A DNA stretch of 64,000 nt from positions 68,442,744 to 68,506,743 of the forward strand of contig NC_055998.1 of assembly GCF_018446385.1 (NCBI RefSeq), in the 5' to 3' direction. A program made the translations under genes and the position numbers. This document shows, one piece after another, positions 21,188 through 34,445 of the stretch; the stretch's first letter is position 1, and every line of letters begins with the position of its first letter. The notes beneath the pieces are model-generated. The model saw only the letters and a program-made list of their open reading frames with translations, was not told the origin of the DNA and ran no database searches. The stretch comes from Zingiber officinale (lineage: Eukaryota; Streptophyta; Magnoliopsida; Zingiberales; Zingiberaceae).

Positions 21188-22050
21188 TGATCCGGTGGTA
21201 AGAAAGGGGGGCCTGCCCGGATGATGGTCAACGGCCCTATGGCGGTCATAGTCAAAGTTAACCTATATGAGTGATCGGCGTGGATAACGCCCGACCCGGC
21301 GCTTTGACAGCTCGGCCGTTATGCCAAACTTCCGACGCTCACAAGCCAAGCAGGACTCTTTTTGTTCAGAAGACCGCGCCAGTCGCCCTCAGTCGAGCGG
21401 ACGACCCGCTCGGCTCAGCCGTGATGTCTACCGAACTATCGGGTGACCGACGGGCTGAGCGTCTCTTCCTTTCAGTCCAGTACATGTCCCTTCTTGGACG
21501 GCAGTGAGTCCAAGCATCTCTCCCATTCAAAATAGTAACAGACAAAAGGTGCAGAAGAAGACGAAGGGGACAGCTGGTGATATCCTTCTCGAGACATGTG
21601 ACGCCGACAAACAGCATGGTCGGCGACCGACCGGACAGAGAATCGTACGGTGGAAGTTTCCACTGTCAGGGTAGAGATATGCTCGGACGGTTGCGGTATG
21701 GCGCCGGACGTACTTTTCTGACACATCCATTTTGAGATATGTCTTGGGAAGTGTGCACATCTCGAGAAGTGTGCACGCGCCTCCCAGGGATCCTATATAA
21801 AGACCCGAGGCTTCGACAGAGGTATGCATTCTCATCTACTGTAGCTAGTCTTCACGCTCGTTATTCTGCCTCGATCTCTTCTCGCCGAAGCTGACTTGAG
21901 CGTCGGAGGGTCATCGCCGGGAACCCCTTCTTGGCTCGATTTTGTGTTTCCAGGTTCTCACCGGAGGCTCACACCAGTCGGAGGTTCATACATCGTCAAC
22001 AAGAACGCTACGTCCCCAGCGTCTGTCGACTCAGCGCCCGGACAGGATCA
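21188..22050 (+). repeat. Tat-like 3' LTR
   Basis: This 863-base LTR runs from TGATCCGGTGG to GGACAGGATCA. A purine tract precedes it and the target duplication GGTCT follows. It gives the uninterrupted sequence through the CACTA insertion point (cttcacgctcgttattctg). Confidence 0.92.
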
Positions 22051-22055
22051 GGTCT

Positions 22056-22976
22056 TGAAAAATAGGATCTTAGGGAAGGAAGTTGTAGATCTTGAGGATA
22101 CGAGAAAAGAATTTCTGTTTAGATCTAGATCTGAATGTAGTTTATGGAGAAGAATGGTTGAGAGATCTCGATCTGAGAAGTTAAGAAGGATGGTTGAAGA
22201 AGAGGAAGAGTTGGAGAGAAGAATTGGCTTGGGGGGTGTGGCCGACACGACCTTGGCTTAGCCATGTCTTATAGACACGGTCAGGCAAAAGTGCTCCACA
22301 CGGTCGTGTAGATCTACACGGCCTAAGCTGTCCTCCCCACGGCTAGATCTACACGGTCGTGCCAAATGGCACGGGCACTACATGCTCCTTCTCGGCTTTG
22401 TTCACACGGCCGTGTCTGTCACATGGTCGTATTCTTTTCCTTCTCTGTTGGCCTCGCATGCCCGTGTAGCACATACGGCCAACTCCTTCTTCTCCTCTGG
22501 AATTTTTACACAACCGTGCGAAATAGCATGGCCTTGACCTTATTCTTCTCGGGTGAACTCACACGGGTAGTGTGAGTCACACGACCAGTTGCTCTTCCCT
22601 CTCTATAAGTGCTACATGGCCATGTATAGTACACGGTCGGACTCTATTAGGACCAAAAAATGCTACACTTCCTCCTTTCTGACTTCTCTAATGCCTCCAT
22701 GCCCATGAAATAATCATGGACAGTTCATGGAAGTTGTGTTCAACCTAAAGACAAAAACAACAACGGATTAAAAACACTACTAATGAAAAAGCAAACTCAA
22801 ATTGAATCTAAAAAGAAAAACCCTTGGGTTGCCTCCCAAGAAGCGCTTGTTTAAGGTCATTAGCTCGACCCCGTTTCTATTTTCACGGCTATACCCAAGG
22901 AGATACAGATTTCTCTCCTAGGGTTGAGTGTGCTCCTTCTTCCCTCATTCTTGCCCTTGAAGGGCAGATGTATTTT
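22056..22976 (-). other. Athila-like internal region with a second palindrome cluster
   Basis: The Athila element resumes after the Tat target duplication. From about 22255 to 22640 the word acacggtcgtgt and its variants recur, as in the LTR. Near 22830-22860 the minus strand reads DLKQALLGRQPKG, a short conserved phrase found downstream of coding regions in this lineage. No further protein recognised. Confidence 0.55.
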
Positions 22977-23450
22977 TTATTTTTTAATGGGAGACCTTCT
23001 CACAGTGCTTGTCGGATCATGTTCTTCGTCCGGTGGCCTCCAATGATGATGGAAGTTCCAATCCTCAAATCTGTGGGCATCTGCCCTGCTGTAAACACTC
23101 ACTAAAAAAGAAGAGACATGGTTAGAAGAATTAGATAGATCATATTCTAACCTTTCCTTACCGATTACCAATGAAAGTTTATGGTTTTTCACATGAATTA
23201 TTGCTCCAGTTGTTGTAAGGAAGGGTCTTCCCAATATGATTGGAATTTTTGGGTCTTCTTCCATGTCAAGTACCACAAAATCTGTGGGAACAACGCTTCC
23301 ACCAACCTCTACCGGCACATCTTCCACAATACTCATAGGGTACCTGCAAGAATGATCAGCTAATTGCAATGTCATGGTAGTAAATTTAAAATTTTTTAAC
23401 CCTAGCTTATTACAAACTGAGTATGGAATGAGGCTAACACTTGCCCCCAA
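22977..23450 (-). CDS. Athila-like aspartic protease region (fossil)
   Basis: A 157-residue minus-strand frame contains GASVSLIPYSVCNKLGL just after the usual active-site position, then SIVEDVPVEVGGSVVPTDFV and PKIPIILGRPFLTTTGAII. This is the standard layout of Athila/Tat proteases. It follows the gag region in the same orientation. Part of a broken element. Confidence 0.75.
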   Translation of the reverse strand: MGASVSLIPYSVCNKLGLKNFKFTTMTLQLADHSCRYPMSIVEDVPVEVGGSVVPTDFVVLDMEEDPKIPIILGRPFLTTTGAIIHVKNHKLSLVIGKERLEYDLSNSSNHVSSFLVSVYSRADAHRFEDWNFHHHWRPPDEEHDPTSTVRRSPIKK

Positions 23451-23499
23451 ATCACAAAAAGCCTTTTTTATAAATTCAGCTCCTATTGTGCAAGGTATA

Positions 23500-25436
23500 T
23501 AAAAGCTTCCTGGTCTTGGAGCTTCGGGGAAGTATTCTTCTCAACTAAAGTGCTACAGTCTTCAGTAAGAGCTACGATCTCAATGTCTCCTTTTTCCTTT
23601 TGTTGGGCATAATATCTTTCAAAAATTTGGCAAACTTCGACATTTGTTAAATTGCATCAATCAGAGGTACCTCAACACAAATATCTTTAACTTTATCCAG
23701 AAATCTGCCGAACTCTTCATCTTTTTTCATCATGACCAATCGTTGAGGAAAAGGGATTACTTGGCTTTGAGGGTAAAGTGGAAGAGTCTCTTCAACCTTC
23801 TTGGTACTCTCCTCTTCATCTTGAATCTAAATTTGTTCAAGTGTTAGAGGAGAGAGCTCTTCTTGAATTTCCATCCCTTTTGGAGCAGTCACTTGAGGAT
23901 CTCCCAAGGTCCATCCGCTCCTAAGTTCAATTATGTTGCAGTGTTCCATTGGGTTGACATCAAGTTTAACCTGGAAATTGTCCTAATGCTCTTGAAGGTG
24001 ATGAAACTATCTAGGAAATTTGGCTATCTTGTATTTTTTAGAGCTTCTCTACATTATCCATTCTCTGAGTAAGTAGCTTGATCTCTTGTTTCATTTTATT
24101 TTGATTGGACATAACTTCTTCAATCATTTTCTCCAATTTAGAAAATTGGTAGCTTTGAGAAGATTTTTGTTGATAGCCTTGATGTCCAGGCTGATAGCTC
24201 GGTCTAACCCCCGTGGATGGTCCTTGTTCTTGATTATTCTATAAGAGAAATTTGGATGATTCTTCCAACTAGGGTTGTATGTGTTGGAGTATAGATTATT
24301 CTGTTTCTGATTGTAACTCATGATAGCATCACATTGTTTTAATTGATTGATTTGTGCATAAAGAGCTCCTAAAGGATATGAGTCTTGAGAATGATCTGAG
24401 CTTCCACAAGTTTCACAAACACATACTATAGCATTGACCGATGTAGAATTTGTTCTCATACCTTCCAGTTTTTTAGTAAGAGCATCTAATTTCGAAGACA
24501 TCAAAGTAATTGCATCTACATCAAATTTTCCTGATGCTTTAACTGGGTTTGGATAGGAATAGCTTCCACTTCTTTCGGTTGTCCATTGATGATGATTTTA
24601 TGCTACACTCTCATTAATGTCCTCGACCTCATCTAAACTTTTATTCAAAAGTGCCCCTCCAGCTGCAGAATCTAGCGACACCTTAGTATGATAGTTGATG
24701 CCATTATAAAAAGTATGTAGAACTAGCCATTTTTCTAAATCATGATGTGGGCATTGTCTTAGCATATTGTTGTATCTATCTCATGCTTCAAATAAAGATT
24801 CTGAGTCTGACTGTCTGAAGCTTGTAATTAGATTTCTCATACGAGCGGTCTTACTTGGAGGATAGAATTTATTAAGGAATATAATTGTTGCTCATATTGC
24901 TCCCAAGTGGTTATGTTGTTAGTTGGTAAAGAATTCAACCATTGTTTTGTTGTATCTCTTAAAGAAAACCTAAATAGTAATAATCTCATTGCTTCGGATA
25001 GAACATCGTTCATCTTCATGGTGCTGCAGATTTCATAGAAAATTTCAAGATGTTAATTAAGATCTTTGTGTGGTCCGCCTCCAAACTGATTTTGTTGTAC
25101 CATAGTAATTATTGCAGACTTGATCTCAAAATTATTGCCCTCAATAGATGGTCTTGTGATACTAGAACGAAGCCCTCTAGCATAGGGTGATGCATAATCT
25201 TTCAATGGTTTGTTTGCCATATTAAAGCGTTCTTGTTCTTCTTGATTTCTTTGCAAAATTTTCCTTCTATGAAAAGTTCTATCAATCTTTGGATCAAGAG
25301 GTAATAGATTTCTTGCAAAGTTAGATCTACGCATACAAGAACAAGATCTCAAACTTTTTTTAGAATTTCTTTTACATGAAAAACAAACTAAACTGAAATG
25401 TTGAAAATATGAAATGCAGAATTTGAATTGCAACAA
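23500..25436 (-). CDS. Athila-like gag region (fossil)
   Basis: Minus-strand coding pieces contain LKDYASPYARGLRSSITRPS and the matrix-like KSAIITMVQQNQFGG (near 25100-25200), then LFRFSLRDTTKQWLNSLP and WEQYEQQLYSLI (near 24850-25010), then a Cys/His region CVCETCGSSDHSQDSYP (near 24390). These are typical of plant gag of this lineage. The coding sequence is split among frames. It starts about 140 bases after the primer-binding site. Confidence 0.7.
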
Positions 25437-25578
25437 GTCAAATTGCAGGAAAATTAATCAGAAATAAAAGATAAGATTGATCAAATAGAATTTCCAACAC
25501 TAGTTACAACTATGTAATCCAAAAGAAAAGAAAGGTCTAGTCTAACTCAAATGATTATCTCTAATGTTATAGACACAG

Positions 25579-25596
25579 TCCCCGGCAACGGCGCCA
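25579..25596 (-). other. Primer-binding site, tRNA-Asp type
   Basis: The plus strand reads tccccggcaacggcgcca, which equals the 3' end of plant tRNA-Asp. The minus strand therefore pairs with it. It lies about 23 bases inside the 5' LTR end and fixes the element's orientation. Confidence 0.75.
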
Positions 25597-26141
25597 AAAA
25601 CTTATTACACAACCGCAAATGTATGGTTTCGTCGTCAGTAATAAAAAGATATCGAATCTACAGGAACTGACTATAAGCACTAGAGATGTCTCACAATGAA
25701 TTACCTAAACAATCGACAAAGGATATGAATGTATTAAGTAGCAACTAGAAATAGAAAAAGAAAAGCAAATGTAAGAACTTGGGTTTTATGAGAGTTCTAG
25801 GAGTTCAGTTTCATTGTGATATTTATCAATATAAGGTGATCTACCAATTCTTATCCTCAATTACCATGTACTTGCAGGAAGTTGCCGATTTTCTTTTACA
25901 GAAGTTAACTGGCAAGGAACTTTTATCTATACCTCTAGTAATTTAATAGTCATGATTCCTATGAAGTCCGTTAGTGGGACAACCTATCACCAACGCCCCT
26001 TGGTCATACGACATAGAAACACATCACCATTCAATCCACATAAAGGCATAGGGGATAAATGCGCTCAACTATTCCACCTCCTTGTAGAGACTAGCTTCAC
26101 CTTTCAAGGTGATCCCCTAGATGTCAGTTAGTAGGGAAGCT

Positions 26142-26937
26142 TGTTAGTATAAAAAGAGTTATTATTGAACTACCGCATCAATCCCAAATTACATTTTGAG
26201 TTCCTTCTTATCATGAGTGTGTTAGTCTCCTTGTGTTTAAGATATCGAATGTCTATTAATTAAATGAGTTACTGACAACTCAATTAATATCTAGCTCCAA
26301 GAGTAGTACCACTCAACCTTATCGTCATGTCGGACTAAGTCCACCTGTAGGGTTTACATGACAATCCTTATGAGCTCCTCAAGGGGACATCATCAACCTA
26401 CATTACTAGGACACAGTTTCATTCTATAATCAACAACACACCATATAAATAATATCATTTCTCAACTTATCGGGCCTATTGATTTAACGAGCTAAATCAC
26501 ACCCTTTGATAAATTAAAGCAATAAATATTAAGTATATGTGCTTGTTATTATATCATGATTAAGAGTACACACTTCCATAATAACAGAGGTATTGTTCTT
26601 TTATATAGTCAGTATAAAAAGATATTACCTCAAATGGTCCTGCTCAATACACTCATAGTGTACTAGTATAATTTATTAGTCAAGATAAACTAATACCTAA
26701 TTACACTACAACCACTCCAATGGTTTGTCCCATTCCATCTTGGTTGTGAGCAACTGTTTATAATTTATAAGGAACTGATAACATGAACTTCTCTGTGTCT
26801 CCTCACACCATGTTATCTACAATATAAATTAAATGGACAACTACACTTATCATAAATGTAGACATTTGACCAATGTGATTCTTATTTCTAAATAAATGTT
26901 TATACAAAAAGCTAGGCTTTTAGTATACATTCCAACA
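26142..26937 (-). repeat. Copia 3' LTR (partial)
   Basis: It ends tacattccaaca at 26937, next to the purine tract aagtgggagatt (minus strand). It matches the right third of the full LTR at 32058-34445. Confidence 0.75.
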
Positions 26938-27117
26938 ATCTCCCACTTATACTAAAATACTATGTTGTCATATACCCTGCCATACATATGATTCCCAACC
27001 CCTCAACATGCCCATCAAAAGCTCTTACCTTTAGGGCCTTAGTGAAAGGATCTGCCAGGTTATTTGCTGATGCAATCTTGGCGACAACGACTTCTCCTCA
27101 CTTTACGATGTCTCATA

Positions 27118-28850
27118 TCAGGTGGTACTGCGCTCAATGTGTTTACTCACCTTATAGGCTCGTGGTTCCTTCAAGTTTGCTACTGCACCACTATTATCAC
27201 AATAAATTGTGATGATTTTGGGCAAACCAGGAATCACATCTAAGTCCATCAAGAAGTTCCTGAGCCATACAGCTTCTTTGACTGCCTCGGAGGCTGCCAC
27301 ATACTCAACTTCCATGGTTAAGTCTGAAACGCATTTCTGCTTAACACTCCTCTATGCAATAGCTCTACCTCCTAAAGTAAACACATAGCCTGATGTAGAC
27401 TTACTATTGTCATATCTAATTGGAAGTCAGAATCCGTGTAATCCACAGGGAGCAAATCATCTGCTTGGTATACCAGCATATAGCCTCTAGTCATTCTCAG
27501 GTACTTTAATATATGTTTTACGGTAGTCCAATGTCCCTGCCCTGGATTACTTTGATATCTCCTAACCATGCCGACGGCAAAATAGATATCTGGTCTCGTG
27601 CACAACATAGCATACATTAAGCTTCCTACAGCTGAAGCATAAGGAACTGCCTTCATCTCTTCTATCTCTTTTGATGTCTTCGGAGACATCTCTTTAGATA
27701 AAAATACTCCATGCCTAAAAGGTAGAAAACCTTTCTTGTAGTCTTGCATGCTAAAACGAGCTAGGATTGTATCGATATATGAAGCTTGGGATAAGCACAA
27801 CATTCTTTTCTTGCGATCTCTTATTACTTTGATCCCGAGAATATGTGTGCATTCTCCCAAGTCCTTCATATCGAATTGCTTGGACAACCATACCCTTACT
27901 TCCGACAACACTTTGATATTGTTTCCAACTAACAAAATGTCTTCTACGTATAGTACAAGAAATATCACCACGTTTCCATCACACTTCTTGTATACACAAG
28001 ACTCATCCGAACACTGAATAAATCCATATGATTGGATTACTTCATTAAATCGGATGTTCCAAGATCTTGAAGCTTGCTTTAGTCCATAAATCGACCGATT
28101 GAGCTTGCACACTAGATGCACTTTGCCCTTTGCAATAAACCCCTCTGGTTGCTTCATATGGATGTTTTCTTCAAGACTTCCATTAAGGAAAGCTGTCTTA
28201 ACATTCATTTATCAAACCTCATAATCCATATGAGCGGCAATAGATAAGAGTATCCGGATAGACTTAAGCATGGCTATCGGTGAAAAAGTTTCCTCATAAT
28301 CGATTCCCTCTTTCTGAGTGTACCTCTTCGCAACAAGCCTTGCTTTGAAGGTTTCCACCTTCCTATCTGTCCCTCTTTTCCTTTTGTAGATCCACTTACA
28401 TCCAACGATTTTTACACCATTTGGTGGTTCTACAAGCTCCCAGACCTTATTAGAATACATAGATTCTATTTCAGAATTCCTCGCTCTTTGCCAAGATACT
28501 GCATCTTTATCTTGGAGTGCTTCATCATATGTCCGGGGATCAGGTTCATGTTCACCAGGGATCAAGTCCGAAGACTCTTCCAAAAACATGAATATGTCAG
28601 GTTGTCTCACAACCCTCCCACTATGATGAGGTACTATATGTAACTGTGCATCATTTGTGATACGTGTTGCAGTTTCTTGTGATATTTCATCTTGTACTGT
28701 TGGTACTAGACTAGACGTGTCCTCTCTAATTTCTTCTAGAACAATTTCACTCGTGGGCTTATGGTTCATTACATAATCTTCCTCTAAAAATTGAGCACTG
28801 GTGCTAACAATGATCTTCTGATTTTTTAGGATTATAAAACAAACCACCAT
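27118..28850 (-). CDS. Copia RT and RNase H region (fossil)
   Basis: Minus-strand pieces contain WELVEPPNGVKIVGCKWIYK and ETFSPIAMLKSIRILLSIAA (RT start), MNVKTAFLNGSLEENIHMKQ, LVLYVEDILLVGN (polymerase motif region) and, in RNase [20 protein letters not shown] and YCDNSGAVA. The order and motifs are those of Ty1/copia. Part of a broken element. Confidence 0.85.
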
Positions 28851-28941
28851 TCGTTTCTTTAGGATATCTTACAAACAGGCAAACTTCAGTACGTGATTCC
28901 AACTTGTCAGTGTCTCCCTTCAGCACATGTGTTAGACTACC

Positions 28942-29592
28942 CTAAATCCGAATATGTTTTAGACTAGGCTTATGCCCATTCCATAATTCCATGGGAGTAA
29001 AGGGTACTGATTTAGAAAGTATCATATTCAGAATGTACACTGCTATTTCCAGAGCAAATCCCCAAAACGAATTTGGTAATTCTGAATAACTCATCATCGA
29101 TATAACCATTTCCATAAGAGTCCTATTCCTTCGTTCTGCCACACCATTCTGTTGGGGTGTACCAGGTGCAGACAATTGGGATTGAATCCTGGCCTCTGGT
29201 AAGTAATTCATAAACTCTCCAAAGAGGTATTCGCCACCACGGTTAGACCGTAGTATCTTGATACTTTTACTATGACGTTTCTCCACAACAGCCTTGTACT
29301 TTTTGAACTTATCAAAGCATTCAGACTTGCGGCACATCAAGTAAATGTACCCATATCTCGAATAGTCGTCTATAAAAGAGACAAAATATTCGAAACCACC
29401 TCTTACCTGGATAGACATAGGACCACACAAATCAGAATGAACTAGTTCTAACACATCTTTGGCTCTATACCCCTTGGCTTTAAAAGGCCTCTTGGTCATT
29501 TTTCCTTCCAAGCAAGATTCGCAAGTTGGAAAGTTTTCCAACACTAATGAACCTAAGAGTCCATCGGCTATTAGCCTTTGAATCCTACTCAA
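28942..29592 (-). CDS. Copia integrase region (fossil)
   Basis: A 216-residue frame contains [63 protein letters not shown] and [16 protein letters not shown]. These give the second half of the zinc finger and the D-D-E core with its GVAERRNRT signature. Confidence 0.88.
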   Translation of the reverse strand: MSRIQRLIADGLLGSLVLENFPTCESCLEGKMTKRPFKAKGYRAKDVLELVHSDLCGPMSIQVRGGFEYFVSFIDDYSRYGYIYLMCRKSECFDKFKKYKAVVEKRHSKSIKILRSNRGGEYLFGEFMNYLPEARIQSQLSAPGTPQQNGVAERRNRTLMEMVISMMSYSELPNSFWGFALEIAVYILNMILSKSVPFTPMELWNGHKPSLKHIRI

Positions 29593-29998
29593 GTTAATAT
29601 GACCAAGTCTTAGATGTCAAAGATATGTTTGGTTCATATTTGAAGGTTCCTTTCTCTTATTAGAATTAGAGGATGTGTTATTAATTTCCATTTATTGCTT
29701 TGTGTGAGTTATTGGATTTAGAGTATACAATTTGCCAACTAATATACCAGAACAGATAATTATCCTATTTTTCTTGACAACCACTTTGTCATCAAAAGTA
29801 ACAGTATATTCATCCAAAAACAGTTTAGAAACTAAAATTAAATTTTTTTCTAAAACTTGTTACATAAAAATAATTTCTCAAAATCAAAGTTGTATTCCTA
29901 TCGAATGATAAGTAGACGTCTCCCACTGCAACAGCCGCCACTTTTGTAGTATTGCCCATGTAAACGGTTATCTCTCCCTCATATAGTCGTCGGGTTTC

Positions 29999-30862
29999 CT
30001 AGAACCCTTGCAATGTATTGCAGACATGATCAGTGGCTCCTGTATCTACACACCAAATGTTGATAGATAACACCGCTAAACATGTTTCAACTATTAGAGA
30101 ATAAGATATACCTTTATTGTTCTCTCTCCTACCAGGGCAGTTCGCCTTCCAATGTCCTGACTGCTTGCAAATGAAGCACTTGCCCTTCAGCTTCTTCACT
30201 CCTGCTTTTAGTCTAGTACATAGAGATCGATTCACTTTCTTTGTCAAGCTAGCTTGTTTCTTTTTCTTCTTCTAACCTTTCGACTTAGAAGTAGAAACAT
30301 TTTTAGCAAAGTGAATTTGAGAATTATGACGAAATAGCTCTTCTGTTGCCTGAAGTTTTACCAGTAGTTCCGCCAATGAATAAATCCTTTTATTCATATT
30401 GTAGTTTAGGCGGAACTGCTGAAAACATTTGGGTAGCATTTGGAGATTAATATCGACTTGGGTTTTCCCATCGATTTCAGCTCCAAGGATTTGTATCTCG
30501 TTCAAGTAAGTCATCATCTTTAGGATATGATCCCTTACGGGTATCCCCTCAGACATGGTGGCTGTCATTAAATTTCTCATAGCCTCTCGCCTAGCAGTCT
30601 GATTCTAGTGTTCGAAGAGTTCCTTGAGATTGTTCATCATGTCATAGGCAGTTGGCAAGTCCTAATGCTGATGTTGCAACACATTTGACATTGAAGCCAT
30701 AATGTAACACCGCGCCATCTCATCTGCCTTTACCCATTTCTTATGATACTCAATATCCTCTTCACTAGAATCACTATTAGGCACATTAGAGCAGTCCTCT
30801 AACAGTACAAACTTATAGCCTTCAGCAGTTAGGACAATGTCCGGGTTTCTTTTCCAATCCAT
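29999..30862 (-). CDS. Copia gag and protease start (fossil)
   Basis: Minus-strand pieces contain a gag part (residues like NLMTATMSEGIPVRDHI and LNEIQILGAEIDGKTQVDIN), the knuckle CFICKQSGHWKANCP and the protease active site WCVDTGATDHVCN. Part of a broken element. Confidence 0.8.
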
Positions 30863-32045
30863 GTAATTGGGACCAGTAAGTTTGTTCTATTTCAGAATAA
30901 TAGCCAGTGGGTTAAAAGTCATCCTAAAAATCACAAAATAAGTTTTTTGGTCAAGACTCTAAATTTAGAATAATATTGATTCCTCAAACAATATTATTTA
31001 AATTTACCAACACCTCAAAACACCATGAATTTTGCATGCCACGTTAGTGTGGACGTATACAAATTCAAACATTTGTAAGAGGAGGCTATACCCATTAATT
31101 TTATTATCTTGTCATCCTAACTTTATGACAAATAAAATTAATAGTTGGTTTTCCTTTGGTCACACAAATAATAGCAATGACTCCGTTGGGGAGGATACTA
31201 TTAAATGTGTCTAAGTGTGTACCATTACTTAATACTTAGTCCATTAAATAGGATTGTGTCCTTTCAGTTGGAAAAGATCACACGCTCCTAAATAATTTCC
31301 TATAATCATCCATTTAGGAAGTTTGATCTAGTGATCTGCAAACAAACTCATCCGTTGTGGAGGAAGCCACTCAGAGCCAACACGCAAGTTTGTTTGCATC
31401 ACTTACAAACCAGTAATGGAGACCGTGGAATTTATTTAAAATCTCTCTCCCACTTAGTTATTTAAGATGAGGATTTTATCATTGAAGCACACATCACATG
31501 CACACACACATCACAGCCAATAAAAAGCAATAAATCTGGAAAAATAATTTTTCAACTATTATGGCCTCTTCCATCACTGTCCTCCGTGTGTTGTCAACCC
31601 TAGCTGCTGCCATCTTTTGCCACCACAATCGGATCTAGTTGTCGCATCTATCTTGCTTCTTTTCCCGCTGTGCCTCTAGTCCTCAAAGAGTACCACGCTT
31701 CGCAAGAATACGATCCGTGAAAAAAATAGAATTTTACATTTATCGATCCTATATTCCACAAGGGAATGTACATGTAATCTAGATCGAAACAAAAATGTAA
31801 AATCTTAAAACTAATACAGCTTCTGTTGTATTTAATACATACAATCATGTACACACATAAAATGCCCTCGACATATCCAAGGGTCCAATCACACACAATC
31901 ACATTAGGGTCATAATAGTTGGATCTAGGATGCCTGCAACCATAGAGTTAGTCTATTTGCACATCCTACTATTATCCTGCCTAAAATATGTATAACATGT
32001 GCATAATTAAACTGAAATACCAAACACACAGAGGAAAATCCTAGC

Positions 32046-32057
32046 TCTGATACCAAT
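32046..32057 (-). other. Copia primer-binding site, initiator tRNA-Met type
   Basis: The minus strand reads TTGGTATCAGAGC directly after the LTR end, the usual copia primer site for initiator tRNA-Met. Confidence 0.8.
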
Positions 32058-34445
32058 TGTTGGTTGCTACTCGGAATATCGTATTGGTTCCCTTGTACAA
32101 AAAATTTGTACAAGTCCCGAACCTTTCCTAACAACCTAGTGTGTTCTTTAGAAATTAAATTTGGAATCACAAACAAAACTTAACATTATTGATTCCAAAT
32201 TCAACTTATCTGTTCTTAGAGGTTTTGACTTGGATCACAAATGATGCTTAACATTATTAATCCAAATCCACCCATGTTACAAAGTTGATTAAATATTTAT
32301 TTCAAAAATCGACTTCCAGGTTAAACATGGTGAGACACTAGGCCTTCTTGGGTATGGAATCATCCACCACTTTCTAGTCAAAGCCTTTCAATGAAATTTA
32401 ATATTTAATCTCCTTATAGTAACCCTAGGTTTAACCATTAAGAACAATCGAATCACAAGATTGAAAATAAAAGAAACACAAAATCGAAACATAAATTCGA
32501 TTGCCTAGAATCGTTAGTCTCTTGTGTTTGGTAATTCAAATCCGTATAAAGAAAACTAGTATGATGCGGAACAAGACAACTAGTTATACCTTTCTTTCTA
32601 GCTAGAGACCTCTTGATCTTCTGTCATATTCCTCTTCTTATCTTGAACATCGTGTGGGCGACGATCTACCAAGATGAGAATCCACTCAAGCCTCCTTCTT
32701 CTCCTTGCAAGTTTCGGCCACCAACTATTCTTCAAGGGAGGCTTTCTTTCTCTTCTTCTTCTCCACAAACAACCGTCCACCAAGATGAAACAAGACCTCC
32801 AAGTGTCGCTGGCCTCAACAAAAGGAGAAGAGAGAAAGAAGAGAGGAGAGGGCCGACCACCAAGGAATTAGAAGAGAGAAATAATAGATGTCTTATTCAA
32901 GGGGCAACCCCTCCCTCTCTTTTATGATCCTTTGTCATGGCAAATAAGGAAAGTTTTGAACATAATTAAAACTTCCTTATTTTCTTTGTCGATGGCTAAT
33001 AAGGAAAATTTAATTAAAATTTCCTCTTAATCCATCTTATCGCCGGCCCCTACATGTCCTCCAAATAAGGAAAGTTTTAAACACAAAATTAAAACTTCCT
33101 TATTTGTTTCCGGAAATTTTTAAAATAAAATTTTCTCTTTTTTAATTCCCTTCATGGTTGGTTATAAAAGGAAACTTTTATAAATTAAAATCTCTCTTTT
33201 AAAACATGTGGATGGTTACAAAAAAGGAAAGTTTTCTCTAAAATTAAAATCTTCCTTTTCAACTACAAATAAGGAAAGATATCAAATCTTTCTTTTAATC
33301 TTTTGTAGAAAGTTATAAGAAGAAAGATTTAAATTTTAAACTCTCTTTTAAAATCATGGATTCCACATAAAGAAAGATTTTAAAAAATTAAAATCCCCTT
33401 TTAATTTATTGTGGTCGGCCACCTAAGCTTGGGCTCCAAGCTAGGGTCGGCTACCACTTGAACCCATCTATCCTTGGTTTGGTCGACCCTAGCTTGGGCT
33501 CCAAGCTTGGCTTGGCCGGCCACCTTAAGGTGGGTAAGAAGTTGGGTTTGGGTGTATATAAGACTTTATAAATAAAAGGTTACGACAGGGACCGAGAGGA
33601 GGAATTGGTTTTGGTCTCCCGATGTACTTGAGCTTCCCGTGTTCGCCCCGAACACCCAACTCGAGTTGATCAATAATAACTCATTCCACTAAAGAGTTAT
33701 GATTGAACTACCACATCAATCCCAAATTACATTTTGAGCTCCTTCTTATCATGAGTGTGGTAGTCTCTCTGTGTTTAAGATATCGAATGTCCATTAATTA
33801 AATGAGTTACTGACAACTCACTTAATTAATATCTAGCTCCAAGAGTAATACCACTCAACCTTATCATCATGTCGGACTAAGTCCACCTGCAGGGTTTACA
33901 TGACAATCCTTATGAAGAACATAGTTTCATTCTATAATCAATAACACACCATATAAATAATATCATTTCCCAACTTATCGGGCCTATTGATTTAATGAGC
34001 TAAATCGCACCATTTGATAAATTAAAGAAATAAATATTAAGTATATGTGCTTTTTATTATATCATGATTAAGAGTACACACTTCCATAATAACAGAGGTA
34101 TTGTTCTTTTATATAGTCAGTATAAAAAGGAACTACCTCAAATGGTCCTGCTCAATACACTCATAGTGTACTAGTATAATTTATTAGTCAAGATAAACTA
34201 ATACCTAATTACACTACAACCACTCCAATGATTTGTCCCATTCCATCTTGGTTGTGAGCAACAGTTTATAATTTATAAGGAATTGATAACATGAACTTCT
34301 GTGTGTCTCCTCACACCATGTTATCTACAATATAAATTAAATGGAAAACTACACTTATAATAAATGTAGACATTTGACCAATGTGATTCTTATTTCTAAA
34401 TAAATATTTATACAAAAAGCTAGGCTTTTAGTATACATTCCAACA
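32058..34445 (-). repeat. Copia LTR shared by two tandem copies
   Basis: The 2388-base LTR starts tgttggttgc and ends cattccaaca. It is flanked on the left by the primer site and on the right by the plus-strand priming tract, so it acts as 5' LTR for one copy and 3' LTR for the next. Within it, 32940-33420 is a run of diverged aaggaaagtttt/aaaattaaaactt words, an imperfect AT-rich tandem repeat. Confidence 0.8.

Larger units (their letters stand above)
5669..22055 (+). mobile_element. Tat/Retand-like Ty3/gypsy retrotransposon with target duplication GGTCT
   Basis: The LTRs start TGATCCGGTGG and end GGACAGGATCA (5674-12101 and 21188-22050). They are flanked by GGTCT at 5669-5673 and 22051-22055, so both ends are intact. 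Order on the plus strand: 5' LTR, primer-binding-like site (aattgacgccgtctgtggg, 12102-12120), gag, protease, RT, RNase H, integrase, a 64-bp tandem array, an antisense ORF block, a purine tract (ttaagggggaggcacg, 21172-21187) and the 3' LTR. Long tandem arrays and extra ORFs, sometimes antisense, between integrase and 3' LTR are known from Tat-lineage elements. Over the first 160 bases the two LTRs differ by roughly a tenth by eye. The structure is complete, but the coding regions carry several breaks. A CACTA element interrupts the 5' LTR. Confidence 0.9.
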